DNA from: Pontibacter akesuensis
Lineage (GTDB): Bacteria > Bacteroidota > Bacteroidia > Cytophagales > Hymenobacteraceae
DNA length: 64,000 nt
Direction of reading: 5' to 3'
Assembly (NCBI RefSeq): GCF_001611675.1
Contig: NZ_CP014766.1
Location: forward strand, 62,001-126,000
Shown here: in pieces, positions 53,236-62,677 of the stretch
Layout: every line of letters starts with the position of its first letter
Position numbering within the stretch: the stretch's first letter is position 1
Made by a program: the position numbers and the translations under genes
The notes under the pieces: generated by a model
What the model was told of the DNA's origin: nothing
Database searches by the model: none
What the model saw: only the letters and a program-made list of their open reading frames with translations

Positions 53236-56200
53236 ATGAAAAAATTAACTACTAAATCGCTTATCATCCTCTTGATGAGCTACTTGTATGTCTTTCCGGG
53301 TCATGCGCAACTTAATTCAAGCCAAACGGCCAACACCTCTGTTAAGCCTTTTTCCGAACAATTCGGCTATGGCAGTAACATGGGCTACTTTTCGAATGGA
53401 TGGGACGACAAAAAAATTGCCACCGTTTTGAGTAATGCGGGCGTGAACACCGTACGGGCATCGTTGCCAGATTACTTTATTGAGCAATGGGGCACGCCGA
53501 TCCGCCTGAAGGAATTCCAGTACTACACTAACGACTTGGGCATGAAGGGCATTACCGTGTTCATCGGCAATCCTTCTGATGCGCACCAGGATAAAACTGT
53601 TTACCCTGGCTGCACCCAGCCCTCCAAACTGTTCGCGAACCTTTACGAGCCCATCTGGAATTCAGATGGTTCTGTGAACAAGAACAACTATTACGCCGAG
53701 TACGTGAACAAGCTGGTGCAGACCTACGGCCCTTACGTGAAGGTATGGGAAGTTGTAAACGAGCCTGACCTGACACACGCCAATGCCACTGAATGGCTTA
53801 CCCGCGCTCCCCTTCCTTCTGAACTTCCCAACACGCGGGCTCCATTCTACCACTACATCCGCATGCTGCGCATCTCTTATGAGGTGATCAAAAAGTATAA
53901 CCCGGACAGCTACGTAACACCAGGCGGATTAGGATATCCTGAATACCTCGATGCCCTACTGCGCTACACTGATAACCCGAACGGCGGTGCCGTTACCAGC
54001 CAGTACCCGAATAAAGGAGGTGCTTATTTCGACCTGCTAAGCTACCACGTGTACCCTGCCTACTTCATGAGTGTCTGGAAAGACGGTGGCTTTGTGTATA
54101 CCCGCAATTCAGACAATGCTGCAGCTCAGGCCATCGGCCACAAAAACAACTTTGAGAAGGTGCTGAACAAGTATGGCTACAACGGCTCTACTTATCCCAA
54201 AAAGGACCTCATCATCACCGAGACCAATGTTAGCCGCCGATCATCTGGCAACCACCATGGAAGCGACGAAATGCAGCGGAATTTTGGCATCAAAACATTG
54301 GTGTTGGCACAGAAAAACAACGTGAAGCAGGTGCATATCTATGCCGCTGCTGAAACCATCGATGCTCCCCCTGCAGACCAGACCGTAAGCCTTACGAACT
54401 CTTATGAACTGATGGGCTTGTATGAGAACCTGAAAAGAGATGCCCCAGGAAGTGAAAAAATAAACCAGGAGGGAATTGGCTACAAGACCACCTCACAGTT
54501 GCTGGAGGGCTATACCTACGATGCCGGGCGTACTTCGGCGTTAAACATGCCTGCAAGTATGGAAGGCGCCGCTTTCAAAAAAGACGGACAGTTTGTATAC
54601 GTACTTTGGGCCAAGGCCTTGACTGATAAAAGCGAGACTGCCAGTGCTACGTACTCCTTCCCTTCCTCCTGGAACATAGGCACCGTGGAGCGCAAGGACT
54701 GGAACCACTCCTCCACCGGCTCTACCAAAACACAGGCTTCTACCGGCATTGTGCTTAATAGCGCACCAGCTTTCTTCACCGCGTCTGGCAGCTCCACAAC
54801 AGAGCCAGCCCTAGCAAGCCAAACGATCACGTTTGCTCCGCTTGCTGCAAAGGTTTTGGGCGATGCGCCTTTCACTGTTAGCGCTACCGCTTCTTCAGGA
54901 TTAGCGGTAAGCTTTAGAATTGTATCAGGACCAGCTACTATTTCAGGCAACACCATCACCCTTACTGCTACCGGAACGGTAACTGTGGAGGCAATGCAGG
55001 CCGGAAATGATGCTTATAGTGCCGCCAACCCGGTAAGACAGAGCTTTGCAGTGAACGCTGCGACTACCCCGGAGCCAACCCCAGAGCCTGAGCCTGCACC
55101 GGCGCCAGCGCCCGGGCAGACGGGCAGCATCACGCGCGACTTCTGGACCAGCGTGCGCGGCTCGAGCGTGGCCGACGTGCCAGTAGGCACCGCCCCGACA
55201 AAGACCACAGAGGAGACGCTCTTCGAGGCCCCCTCGGGACAGGGCTCCACCTACGGCCAGCGCATCCGCGGCTACGTGACGGCGCCGGTGACGGGCCAGT
55301 ACACCTTCTGGATCGCCGCCGACGACAAGGCAGAGCTCTACCTGAGCTCCTCGGAGGACCCGGCCAGAAAGACGCGCATCGCCTACTCCGCCGGCTGGAC
55401 CAGCGCCCGCCAGTGGGACAAGTACGACACGCAGCAGTCGGTGAAGGTGACCCTGGAGGCCGGAAAGCGCTACTACATCGAGGCCCTGCACCTGCAGAGC
55501 TGGGGAGGCGACAACCTGGCCGTGGGCTGGCAGCTGCCCAACGGGCAACTGCAGCGCCCCATCGCAGGGCAGCACCTCTCCCCATTCGGCTCAACTGCTG
55601 CAGCACCGGAGCCTACACCAGAACCAACCCCGGAGCCAACCCCAGAGCCCGAGCCTGCACCAGTGCCGGCACCGGCGCCCGGGCAGACGGGCAGCATCAC
55701 GCGCGAGTTCTGGGCCAGCGTGCGCGGCTCGAGCGTGGCCGACGTGCCAGTAGGCACCGCCCCGACAAAGACCACAGAGGAGACGCTCTTCGAGGCCCCC
55801 TCGGGACAGGGCTCCACCTACGGCCAGCGCATCCGCGGCTACGTGACGGCGCCGGTGACGGGCCAGTACACCTTCTGGATCGCCGCCGACGACAAGGCAG
55901 AGCTCTACCTGAGCTCCTCGGAGGACCCGGCCAGAAAGACGCGCATCGCCTACTCCGCCGGCTGGACCAGCGCCCGCCAGTGGGACAAGTACGACACGCA
56001 GCAGTCGGTGAAGGTGACCCTGGAGGCCGGAAAGCGCTACTACATCGAGGCCCTGCACCTGCAGAGCTGGGGAGGCGACAACCTGGCCGTGGGCTGGCAG
56101 CTGCCCAACGGGCAACTGCAGCGCCCCATCGCAGGGCAGCACCTCTCCCCGTACGTGACTTTGAGTAGCAGCAGCACAAGTGCTTTGCTAGGCAATGGAG

Positions 56201-56484
56201 CAGATGCAAGTATGGGCGAGACACCAGCAGATTTAACGGCTTATCCGAACCCGTTCACGACAGATGCCACGGTTGCGTTTTCGCTGGCAGCTGCCACGGA
56301 AGTGTCACTGGAAGTGTATGACCTGCAAGGCAGGTTGGTTCGCCAACTTTACAAGGGCAGCGTGAACGCGGGAGAGTTGAATCGCTTTACCTTAAAGGCA
56401 CAGGGCCTTGACCGTGGGGTATACATCATCCGGCTGGTAACAGGCTCAAAAGTGTTCACACAGAAAATTGTTCTTGAACTATAA
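53236..56484 (+). CDS. Secreted glycoside hydrolase with two PA14 domains and a type IX sorting domain
   Basis: 1082 residues. Signal peptide (to about Ala24), then a clan-A-like (beta/alpha)8 hydrolase at about 40-450 with acid/base Glu176 in WEVVNEPD and likely nucleophile Glu329 in LIITETN. An Ig-like domain (about 525-610), two nearly identical PA14 domains (about 625-785 and 815-970) separated by Pro/Glu-rich linkers (PEPTPEPEPAP), and a C-terminal type IX secretion sorting domain (LTAYPNPFTTDATVAFSL ... GVYIIRLVTGS). It is exported across the outer membrane and likely attacks a plant or microbial polysaccharide bound by PA14. The substrate is not known. Confidence 0.85.
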   Translation: MKKLTTKSLIILLMSYLYVFPGHAQLNSSQTANTSVKPFSEQFGYGSNMGYFSNGWDDKKIATVLSNAGVNTVRASLPDYFIEQWGTPIRLKEFQYYTNDLGMKGITVFIGNPSDAHQDKTVYPGCTQPSKLFANLYEPIWNSDGSVNKNNYYAEYVNKLVQTYGPYVKVWEVVNEPDLTHANATEWLTRAPLPSELPNTRAPFYHYIRMLRISYEVIKKYNPDSYVTPGGLGYPEYLDALLRYTDNPNGGAVTSQYPNKGGAYFDLLSYHVYPAYFMSVWKDGGFVYTRNSDNAAAQAIGHKNNFEKVLNKYGYNGSTYPKKDLIITETNVSRRSSGNHHGSDEMQRNFGIKTLVLAQKNNVKQVHIYAAAETIDAPPADQTVSLTNSYELMGLYENLKRDAPGSEKINQEGIGYKTTSQLLEGYTYDAGRTSALNMPASMEGAAFKKDGQFVYVLWAKALTDKSETASATYSFPSSWNIGTVERKDWNHSSTGSTKTQASTGIVLNSAPAFFTASGSSTTEPALASQTITFAPLAAKVLGDAPFTVSATASSGLAVSFRIVSGPATISGNTITLTATGTVTVEAMQAGNDAYSAANPVRQSFAVNAATTPEPTPEPEPAPAPAPGQTGSITRDFWTSVRGSSVADVPVGTAPTKTTEETLFEAPSGQGSTYGQRIRGYVTAPVTGQYTFWIAADDKAELYLSSSEDPARKTRIAYSAGWTSARQWDKYDTQQSVKVTLEAGKRYYIEALHLQSWGGDNLAVGWQLPNGQLQRPIAGQHLSPFGSTAAAPEPTPEPTPEPTPEPEPAPVPAPAPGQTGSITREFWASVRGSSVADVPVGTAPTKTTEETLFEAPSGQGSTYGQRIRGYVTAPVTGQYTFWIAADDKAELYLSSSEDPARKTRIAYSAGWTSARQWDKYDTQQSVKVTLEAGKRYYIEALHLQSWGGDNLAVGWQLPNGQLQRPIAGQHLSPYVTLSSSSTSALLGNGADASMGETPADLTAYPNPFTTDATVAFSLAAATEVSLEVYDLQGRLVRQLYKGSVNAGELNRFTLKAQGLDRGVYIIRLVTGSKVFTQKIVLEL
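55108..55583 (+). repeat. Tandem duplication, copy 1 (PA14-coding)
   Basis: 476 bases matching 55675-56150 with only two differences seen by eye (Asp/Glu and Thr/Ala codons near the start). Period 567 bases including the linker. The repeat is far more GC-rich than the flanking sequence. Confidence 0.9.
55675..56150 (+). repeat. Tandem duplication, copy 2 (PA14-coding)
   Basis: Second copy of the PA14-coding block, 567 bases downstream of copy 1; nearly no silent differences between the copies. Confidence 0.9.
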
Positions 56485-57197
56485 AGCCATAGCGCTCCTG
56501 CATTAAATCTACCTTACACAAGCAGGCTTTGCACAAAGCATATTTGAAGACCTCCAGAGCTGTTGCTCTGGAGGTCTTTTATTTTATTATCTCCTTTTTA
56601 TAAGCTAACATCTTATCGCTTCCGAATGAAGACTCTTGGTGCTGCAGTGTCGCTGTAGCCATGCATTCTCAACTCTACTGTTCCATGTGTAAGTCAATAT
56701 TTCCTCCAGTACACTTTACCGTACGAAAGGCACACCTGGCTCCTTAACCAGCACACCTATCTTCACGCCTTTCTGAGCCCTACAAAAACAGAGCTGCGTT
56801 AAAATTCTGTTAATTTTAAATTTTGTTTATACTTATTCCCCACTCCTCCCCTGACCGACACACGGTTAATCAGTATACAACAAACCTCCTCAAATCCTCT
56901 TTCTGACGAACTAAAGCACCTTTAACAGTCAAGCTGAGCCAGCTCCCCGCATCTCGTGGCGTCTCATCATTCTTCAGGTTAAAGTTCAAGATTGTTTTGC
57001 CGTAACTATTGCAAATATATCCAAGTATACAAGTAAAAAATTCAATTTATGAGCTACAGTTTAGATTTACCGAAGTTTCATAGCCTAGAACTGATTTGGC
57101 TTCGTATTAACTGTTTCAGAGATTTTTAGCTAAGAAATTTCTCCTATACCTATTACATATATTGTCGGAAATACGGCAAGCAGTAAATCCTTATACT
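56485..57197. other. Intergenic region after the hydrolase gene
   Basis: Apart from the terminator at 56547-56584 I see no gene or element in these 710 bases, which become AT-rich toward the kinase start. Confidence 0.55.
56547..56584 (+). terminator. Terminator of the hydrolase gene
   Basis: AAGACCTCCAGAGC (56547-56560) pairs perfectly with GCTCTGGAGGTCTT (56565-56578), 4-base loop, T-rich tail. Confidence 0.88.
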
Positions 57198-59093
57198 ATG
57201 CGTGAGTCAACAATGGGGCAGTTGAAAGAGTGGTGGAAAGACAGGGTAAGCCCTGCCCGTGATGCGGCTCCTTTTTCTACCAATCCCTGCACAACTTCAT
57301 CAAAGATCAACTTCACCCCAGCCACGAAGCCTGAAAAAGACTTTCCGCAGCCTACAGGTTACCAGGCCGGCACCAGTACGGGCAATGTGTTTGATGACAG
57401 CTTCTTATCTTTGTTAAAGAAGGTGGGCAAAGAAACATTTTACTTTGTTGTCCCTTCCAAAGCCCCGGCTCAAAAGGCATGGGTATCAGATTACACGGCA
57501 CCGGCACAAGAAAAAAGTGCCGCCGCCGGGTCTGTCGCTGCCAACGGCTATGCCAATGACCTGTGGCTGGAAACTGAGAAACTGCTCAAAGCCGGTAGTT
57601 GGAAGTATGATGTAGAAGCCCAGTCTTTTATCTGCACGCCCAATACCTACACATTACTGCAGATACCCGCTCCGTCAGAGGCCCTGGACTTTAATGCGCT
57701 GCTTCCATACTTCACCGAAGCTGACCAAGGCAAGCTCGCTGACTGCTGGAACTGTGCCCTTCACCTGCGGCAGGAGTCGGAGTATACTTCAAAATTACAC
57801 CGTGGTCCGGAAGAAGTTTGGTTGAAGCTGAAGTTTAAACCTCTCTGTGCGGGCGATAAATTGATAAGTGTTGTTGGCAGCATAGAGGATGTTTCAGAAA
57901 AAGTTGCCGAGGAAGGCAAGCTTATACTTGAAAAGAAAAAAGCGGAAGCAGTGACACAGGCTAAAAATGCGTTGATGTCGCTCTACAGCCATGAAATTAG
58001 AACGCCGCTTAACTCCATAATGGGCCTCACCTACTTAGCGTTGCAGGACCAGCACCTGGCACCCGATCACCGGCGGTATTTAAACTCTATCCATTTCTCG
58101 GCTAAGCACCTGCTTTCCCTGAGTGAGAACTCGCTCGACCATTCCAAAATTGAAGCGGGCAAACTGGAGCTAGAGGTGGAAGATTTCCGAATTAAGGATT
58201 TGCTGCACAACCTGCACCAATCTTTCTATGCAACGGCGCTGGAAAAGCAGGTAGATTTCAAACTTCACCTGGACAAGTCGGTTCCGGAGGAAGTGTCCGG
58301 TGACCCGATTCGGCTAACGCAAATACTGCACAACCTTATTGGCAATGCTCTTAAGTTCACGAAAGAAGGTTACGTCCGGCTCCTGGTTGATGTGGTGTAC
58401 CAGTCGGATAGTGACTGTGTGCTCGAGTTTGCGGTGGAGGACACAGGCATCGGCATCCCTGAGGATTGCCAGCAGCTCATTTTCGAAAGCTATAAGCAGG
58501 CCAGGCCTTCTACCTACCGTCAGTTTGGCGGTACGGGACTTGGCCTGTCCATTACAAAAGAAATTATTGAGCTGCATAAAGGCGAAATAGAGCTGACCAG
58601 TGCTGAAGGTGTAGGATCAGTTTTTAAGGTAAGGCTGAAGTATGGCCGAGCCGCGGCACCGGCTGCTCCCCCGGTAGCGGAGCAGTACCAAAGCAACTGC
58701 AGCCTGGAGGGGCTACGTGTGCTTGTGATCGATGATGACGCCATGAATACCCTGGTGACAAGCGAACTCCTGCGTAAGTGGGGAGCACTTACCGACACCG
58801 CCGAGAATGGCTTACTGGCCCTCGAAAAGCTTAAACAAAACTCTTACGATCTGGTGCTGATGGACCTGTACATGCCCGACATGAATGGGTTTGAGACGAT
58901 CACTCAGGTGCGGAACAGTGGATTGCAAGTGCCATTTGTGGCTTTAACAGGCACTGCAAACAAAGAGGAGATTTGCAGATTACTAACGTTGGGGGTAAAC
59001 GATTACCTCGTAAAGCCGTTCCATCCACAACAGTTGTACAACAAGCTTGTACAGGTACACGCGTTAGCCAGTCAAACCCCAGATCAGCTATAG
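57198..59093 (+). CDS. Hybrid histidine kinase: PAS-like - HisKA - HATPase - receiver
   Basis: 631 residues from ATG 57198 (a TTG 12 codons earlier is possible). Soluble. A divergent N-terminal region, a PAS-like fold (about 125-235), a helical linker, HisKA with His265 (SLYSHEIRTPLNS), HATPase (EDTGIGIPED, GGTGLGLSITKEI), and a C-terminal receiver with Asp556 (YDLVLMDLYMPDMNG). The layout resembles kinases that pass phosphate on to an HPt protein; the next gene encodes a protein with such a domain. Input signal unknown. Confidence 0.85.
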   Translation: MRESTMGQLKEWWKDRVSPARDAAPFSTNPCTTSSKINFTPATKPEKDFPQPTGYQAGTSTGNVFDDSFLSLLKKVGKETFYFVVPSKAPAQKAWVSDYTAPAQEKSAAAGSVAANGYANDLWLETEKLLKAGSWKYDVEAQSFICTPNTYTLLQIPAPSEALDFNALLPYFTEADQGKLADCWNCALHLRQESEYTSKLHRGPEEVWLKLKFKPLCAGDKLISVVGSIEDVSEKVAEEGKLILEKKKAEAVTQAKNALMSLYSHEIRTPLNSIMGLTYLALQDQHLAPDHRRYLNSIHFSAKHLLSLSENSLDHSKIEAGKLELEVEDFRIKDLLHNLHQSFYATALEKQVDFKLHLDKSVPEEVSGDPIRLTQILHNLIGNALKFTKEGYVRLLVDVVYQSDSDCVLEFAVEDTGIGIPEDCQQLIFESYKQARPSTYRQFGGTGLGLSITKEIIELHKGEIELTSAEGVGSVFKVRLKYGRAAAPAAPPVAEQYQSNCSLEGLRVLVIDDDAMNTLVTSELLRKWGALTDTAENGLLALEKLKQNSYDLVLMDLYMPDMNGFETITQVRNSGLQVPFVALTGTANKEEICRLLTLGVNDYLVKPFHPQQLYNKLVQVHALASQTPDQL

Positions 59094-59302
59094 GGGATAA
59101 CTCAATAAGTATAGCAACCATTTTGCCTGATCCCCTAGCAGGTACTGCTGCTCCTGCTTCGCCATAACAGGATAAAACAAATAAATGATTTAGTTTGACC
59201 TAACTAAGAAAGTCGCTGCCGCGTACAGTCTTTATCCTGTCACACACGGATAACAGACCCTGAAGGGTACTCTACGATTCTTTTACTTACACCCGGCGCA
59301 CG

Positions 59303-60682
59303 ATGGAACTAACAAAGCAGGTATTAGAGGCCAACCCCAACCCTATTTATATCAAAAACCGGCAGGGCAAAATTGTTATAGCCAATGCTGCATTCGCCAA
59401 AATGCACAAAGTGCCCCTTCCAACCCTGCTTGCAGAAGGAAAGCTACCTAATGACTATGCCTTTGAACGTGACCTGGAAGTGATGGAGAGCAATAGCCCG
59501 GCTAGCTTTGAGGAATCGTACAGAACGGACAGCGAATCTAAAACCTGGTACCATACTATCAAGAATGCGATTGTGCTGGAGAATGGGGAGCGATACCTGA
59601 TTTCCGTTTCTTTTGATATCTCCAGCTGTAAAAACGCCCTGCAGGCTGCGGCCAGTCAACCCGAAGCGCAGGAAACTTATCTTAACGAGGTACGGCAGGA
59701 GCTTAGCGCCTCTGCACAGGCTATTTTAAGCATGGCCAACCACCTCCGCAAGCAAGGCCTCTCAAAAGACCAGGAAGCCCACCTCAACGCACTTCTTTCC
59801 ATAGCCGGTAAGTTACCTGATATACCCCAGAACGCATTGCTGAAGGCGAAAGCACCCGATGAGCAACGAGTGCAACAGCAGCCTCTCCCGGAAGAACAGA
59901 ATGGCCATGGCAACTTAAAAGGAGTACGCGTGCTTTTAGCCGAAGACGAACCTACAGACCTGCTCCTGGCGTCCAGATTGCTTCGCTCCTGGGGTGTGCT
60001 GCTGGATGTAGCTTCCAGCAGCGAACTAATTTTAAAGCAGGCGCGCGAAAAACCGTATGACCTCATTCTGATGGACGTTGGGCTGAAAGACGAGGAGGGC
60101 TATACTTCCTCTTACCATATAAAGCACCTGCCCTATCCAAACCAAAGTACTCCCATCGTAGCCTTCACTGCCCAAAATGTGCACATCGACAGCAAACGCT
60201 ACAGGCAAGCAGGGTTTCAGGACTTGCTGTTCAAACCGTACGGTGAAAAAGACTTGTACCAGGTTATCTGCAGAAACACGGGCAGAAGCGGTAGTTCAGA
60301 AAATGGCGCAGCGCGTCCGGCACAGCAAGCTTTGTATGACTTCTCTGGCTTGGGAAGTTTAATGGACGACCCTATGTTTGTTCGAAAGATGCAGCTTCTG
60401 TTCGTGAACTCGGTACCTCAGCAGCTTACCAGCCTGGCCGACGCCATTTACTCCGAAAACTGGGGCAGTGTAGGCCATATTACACACCGTCTACGATCCA
60501 TCTTCTCAAATATAAGAGTCCATAAAGCCACGGACGTGTTGAAGGAAATTGAGCAGAACGCTGCCTCAGCCTTGAACATTGCTGCCAACCATACATTGCT
60601 TTCCACCCTCTACAGCATCACAAATGCTATTGTGGCAGATTTTGAAGAGCAGCTTCAGGCAAACCCCTGTGCTACTACTTAG
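59303..60682 (+). CDS. PAS - degenerate DHp - receiver - HPt protein
   Basis: 459 residues. PAS (1-110; ANPNPIYIKNRQGKIVIANAAF), then a helical segment like a HisKA hairpin (YLNEVRQELSASAQAILSMANHL) in which the phospho-acceptor His is replaced by Gln, and no ATPase domain follows. A receiver (about 207-330; acidic EDEP, Asp258 in LILMDVGLKDEEG) and an HPt domain (about 350-455) with His395 in ITHRLRS complete it. It cannot autophosphorylate by the usual route and probably works as a relay for the kinase encoded just upstream. Confidence 0.8.
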   Translation: MELTKQVLEANPNPIYIKNRQGKIVIANAAFAKMHKVPLPTLLAEGKLPNDYAFERDLEVMESNSPASFEESYRTDSESKTWYHTIKNAIVLENGERYLISVSFDISSCKNALQAAASQPEAQETYLNEVRQELSASAQAILSMANHLRKQGLSKDQEAHLNALLSIAGKLPDIPQNALLKAKAPDEQRVQQQPLPEEQNGHGNLKGVRVLLAEDEPTDLLLASRLLRSWGVLLDVASSSELILKQAREKPYDLILMDVGLKDEEGYTSSYHIKHLPYPNQSTPIVAFTAQNVHIDSKRYRQAGFQDLLFKPYGEKDLYQVICRNTGRSGSSENGAARPAQQALYDFSGLGSLMDDPMFVRKMQLLFVNSVPQQLTSLADAIYSENWGSVGHITHRLRSIFSNIRVHKATDVLKEIEQNAASALNIAANHTLLSTLYSITNAIVADFEEQLQANPCATT

Positions 60683-61119
60683 CAGGATGTAACTGGATTT
60701 ACCCGCTATGCCATCACCTTCTCCTTCTAACATAATCTACAGGCATTTTCAGTTCTCTTTTTCCTGCTTTGGGAATAAGAGAGTGACATTTATAGACCGC
60801 TCTGAAGTATAAATGCATTTATTCAGGTGCAAATTTTCATAAAAAAACTGCCCGTGCAAGCGCGGAATCAGATATAACAAAATAAACATATTACATAAAC
60901 AAACCTATCTAAATATCCTGCGTTAATAGGTTCTTAAAGATTTACTTTAACAATAGCGATATAAAATTGACTTATTAGATATTAAATGTACCCTTAGGCA
61001 AACATGAACAGCATTAACAGTGAAAATGACATTGATGGGTAAGCAGTAAAGCAAAAGAGACCTATTTTTTATACTTCAAAGCCAGGTTTCTGAGCTTAAT
61101 GAATGACACCAGGAGCATT
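60683..61119. other. AT-rich intergenic region before the receiver gene
   Basis: 437 bases, no gene, terminator or known element recognised; it likely contains the promoter of the receiver-sugar transferase operon. Confidence 0.5.
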
Positions 61120-61497
61120 ATGAAAAAGCGACTTCTAATCGTTGACGACGAACCATCTATCGGATTAATACTTGAGCATTTTTTCTCAAAAGAATATGAG
61201 GTAGTGGTCAAAACGAATGGCCAGGAAGCCATGCTTTGGTTACAGGAAGGGCATTTTATCGACTGCATTGTAGCTGATTTCGATATGCCCTTTATGAATG
61301 GCCTTGAATTTATAATCCAACTTCAGGCCAGCACCCTGCACAAAGACATCCCCTTGTTGATGCTATCTGGCAAGGATGAGACCCGTACCAAGATTCAGTG
61401 CCTAAAACATGGGGCCGACGACTACATAGTAAAGCCTTTCAATCCGGAAGAACTTGATATCCGGATTAAGAACATGCTCAAGAGAATCAAGTTGTAA
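61120..61497 (+). CDS. Single-domain response regulator at the start of the exopolysaccharide locus
   Basis: 125 residues from ATG 61120 (MKKRLLIVDDEPS). Receiver with DDEPS pocket, phospho-acceptor Asp in VADFDMPFMNG near residue 53, Ser/Thr near 81 (LMLSGKDE) and Lys near 107 (DYIVKPF). No output domain. Its stop is 13 bases before the sugar transferase gene, so it likely controls polysaccharide synthesis by protein contact. Confidence 0.85.
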   Translation: MKKRLLIVDDEPSIGLILEHFFSKEYEVVVKTNGQEAMLWLQEGHFIDCIVADFDMPFMNGLEFIIQLQASTLHKDIPLLMLSGKDETRTKIQCLKHGADDYIVKPFNPEELDIRIKNMLKRIKL

Positions 61498-61510
61498 ACC
61501 CTTCCTCCAG

Positions 61511-62677
61511 ATGAAAAGAAGAGTAGCCTATTTTTGTCCTGACTTTCAGGAAGCGAGCAACTTTGGGAATGCCCTTGCGAAAGAACTGGATGTGAAGCAT
61601 TTCAGCAATGTAAAACAGTTGCTGAAATGGCTTTCGCAGGGCAACTACTACGATGCCATCCTTATCTCTGCGGACCTGACTTCCTCACTGGGCTTAAACC
61701 TGGCCCGGAAGTTAACCAAGGAGCTTAATGTTAAAGCACCTGTGTTTTGGCTGGCAAATAAATCCTACTCACACAAACTGCAGCAGGTGTTTCAGAAAGC
61801 AGGCATCAAAGATATCTTCCACCCCTCAAGAGACAAAGAAAAGCTGGTGGCGCGCCTGCGTTTTCTGTCGCGGCAGCAAACGAGCGAGCGGGTACAGCAT
61901 AACACGAATTTATCAGTCAGGCGAAACCTGTCCGGCAAACGCGCCTTCGATATTATTGTGGCTACGCTGGCTCTGATCTGCTTCTCTCCCCTGTTCCTGC
62001 TGGTTGCCATCCTGATAAAGCTAGAGTCGAAAGGTCCCGTGTTCTATTACTCCTACCGGGTGGGTACCGGCTATAAAATCTTTAAGTTCTGGAAGTTCCG
62101 CTCAATGCGGCAGGACGCCGAGCACTTACTGGAGTCTGTTAAAGGGCAAAACCAGTACACCTCCGGGCATAGCTTTGATGCTGCACTGGATGGGGGCCTC
62201 TGCGCGGCATGCGCCAGCGCAGGCACCGAGTGCCTGAATAAACTGATTGACATGCAAGGCAAATCCATCTGTGAGAAAGAGTATCAGCTAGCAAAAAAAG
62301 CCACCTCCGGATCGGCGTTCATTAAGATAGCCAATGACCCGCGCATCACAAGGTTGGGCACGTTCCTGCGCAACACAAGTATAGATGAGCTTCCGCAACT
62401 GTACAATGTGCTGCGGGGCGACATGTCGATTGTGGGAAACCGGCCGCTCCCACTCTACGAGGCAGAGAAGATCACCACCGACCAGTTTGCCGCCCGCTTT
62501 ATTGCCCCCGCAGGAATAACGGGCCTGTGGCAGGTGAGCCGGCGTGGCGGGCACTACATGTCGGAGGATGAGCGAAAAGCCCTGGACATTGAATATGCAG
62601 AGGAATACTCCATGAAAAAAGACATCCTTATAATCCTTAAAACTTTACCCGCATTGTTTCAAAAACAAAACGTTTGA
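61511..62677 (+). CDS. Receiver-like domain fused to a polyprenyl-phosphate sugar transferase
   Basis: 388 residues from ATG 61511 (MKRRVAYFCPDF). Residues 1-120 look like a receiver fold with Asp55 (ILISAD) at the acceptor position but without the full acidic pocket. Residues about 142-388 are a bacterial sugar transferase of the WcaJ/PglC type: membrane hairpin (KRAFDIIVATLALICFSPLF), KFRSM, DPRITRLGTFLR, SIDELPQLYNVLRGDMSIVG, and PGITGLWQVSRR with one change (PAGITGLW). An insert (about 203-268) holds Cys231, Cys234, Cys241 and Cys254, possibly a zinc site. It begins exopolysaccharide repeat assembly on a lipid carrier. Confidence 0.87.
   Translation: MKRRVAYFCPDFQEASNFGNALAKELDVKHFSNVKQLLKWLSQGNYYDAILISADLTSSLGLNLARKLTKELNVKAPVFWLANKSYSHKLQQVFQKAGIKDIFHPSRDKEKLVARLRFLSRQQTSERVQHNTNLSVRRNLSGKRAFDIIVATLALICFSPLFLLVAILIKLESKGPVFYYSYRVGTGYKIFKFWKFRSMRQDAEHLLESVKGQNQYTSGHSFDAALDGGLCAACASAGTECLNKLIDMQGKSICEKEYQLAKKATSGSAFIKIANDPRITRLGTFLRNTSIDELPQLYNVLRGDMSIVGNRPLPLYEAEKITTDQFAARFIAPAGITGLWQVSRRGGHYMSEDERKALDIEYAEEYSMKKDILIILKTLPALFQKQNV

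Noticed and set aside
55413..56168. Long plus-strand frame in another phase, and long minus-strand frames, inside the hydrolase gene
   Set aside because: They arise from the GC-rich PA14 repeats; composition is Arg/Gly/Ala shadow sequence and the PA14 frame is clearly real.
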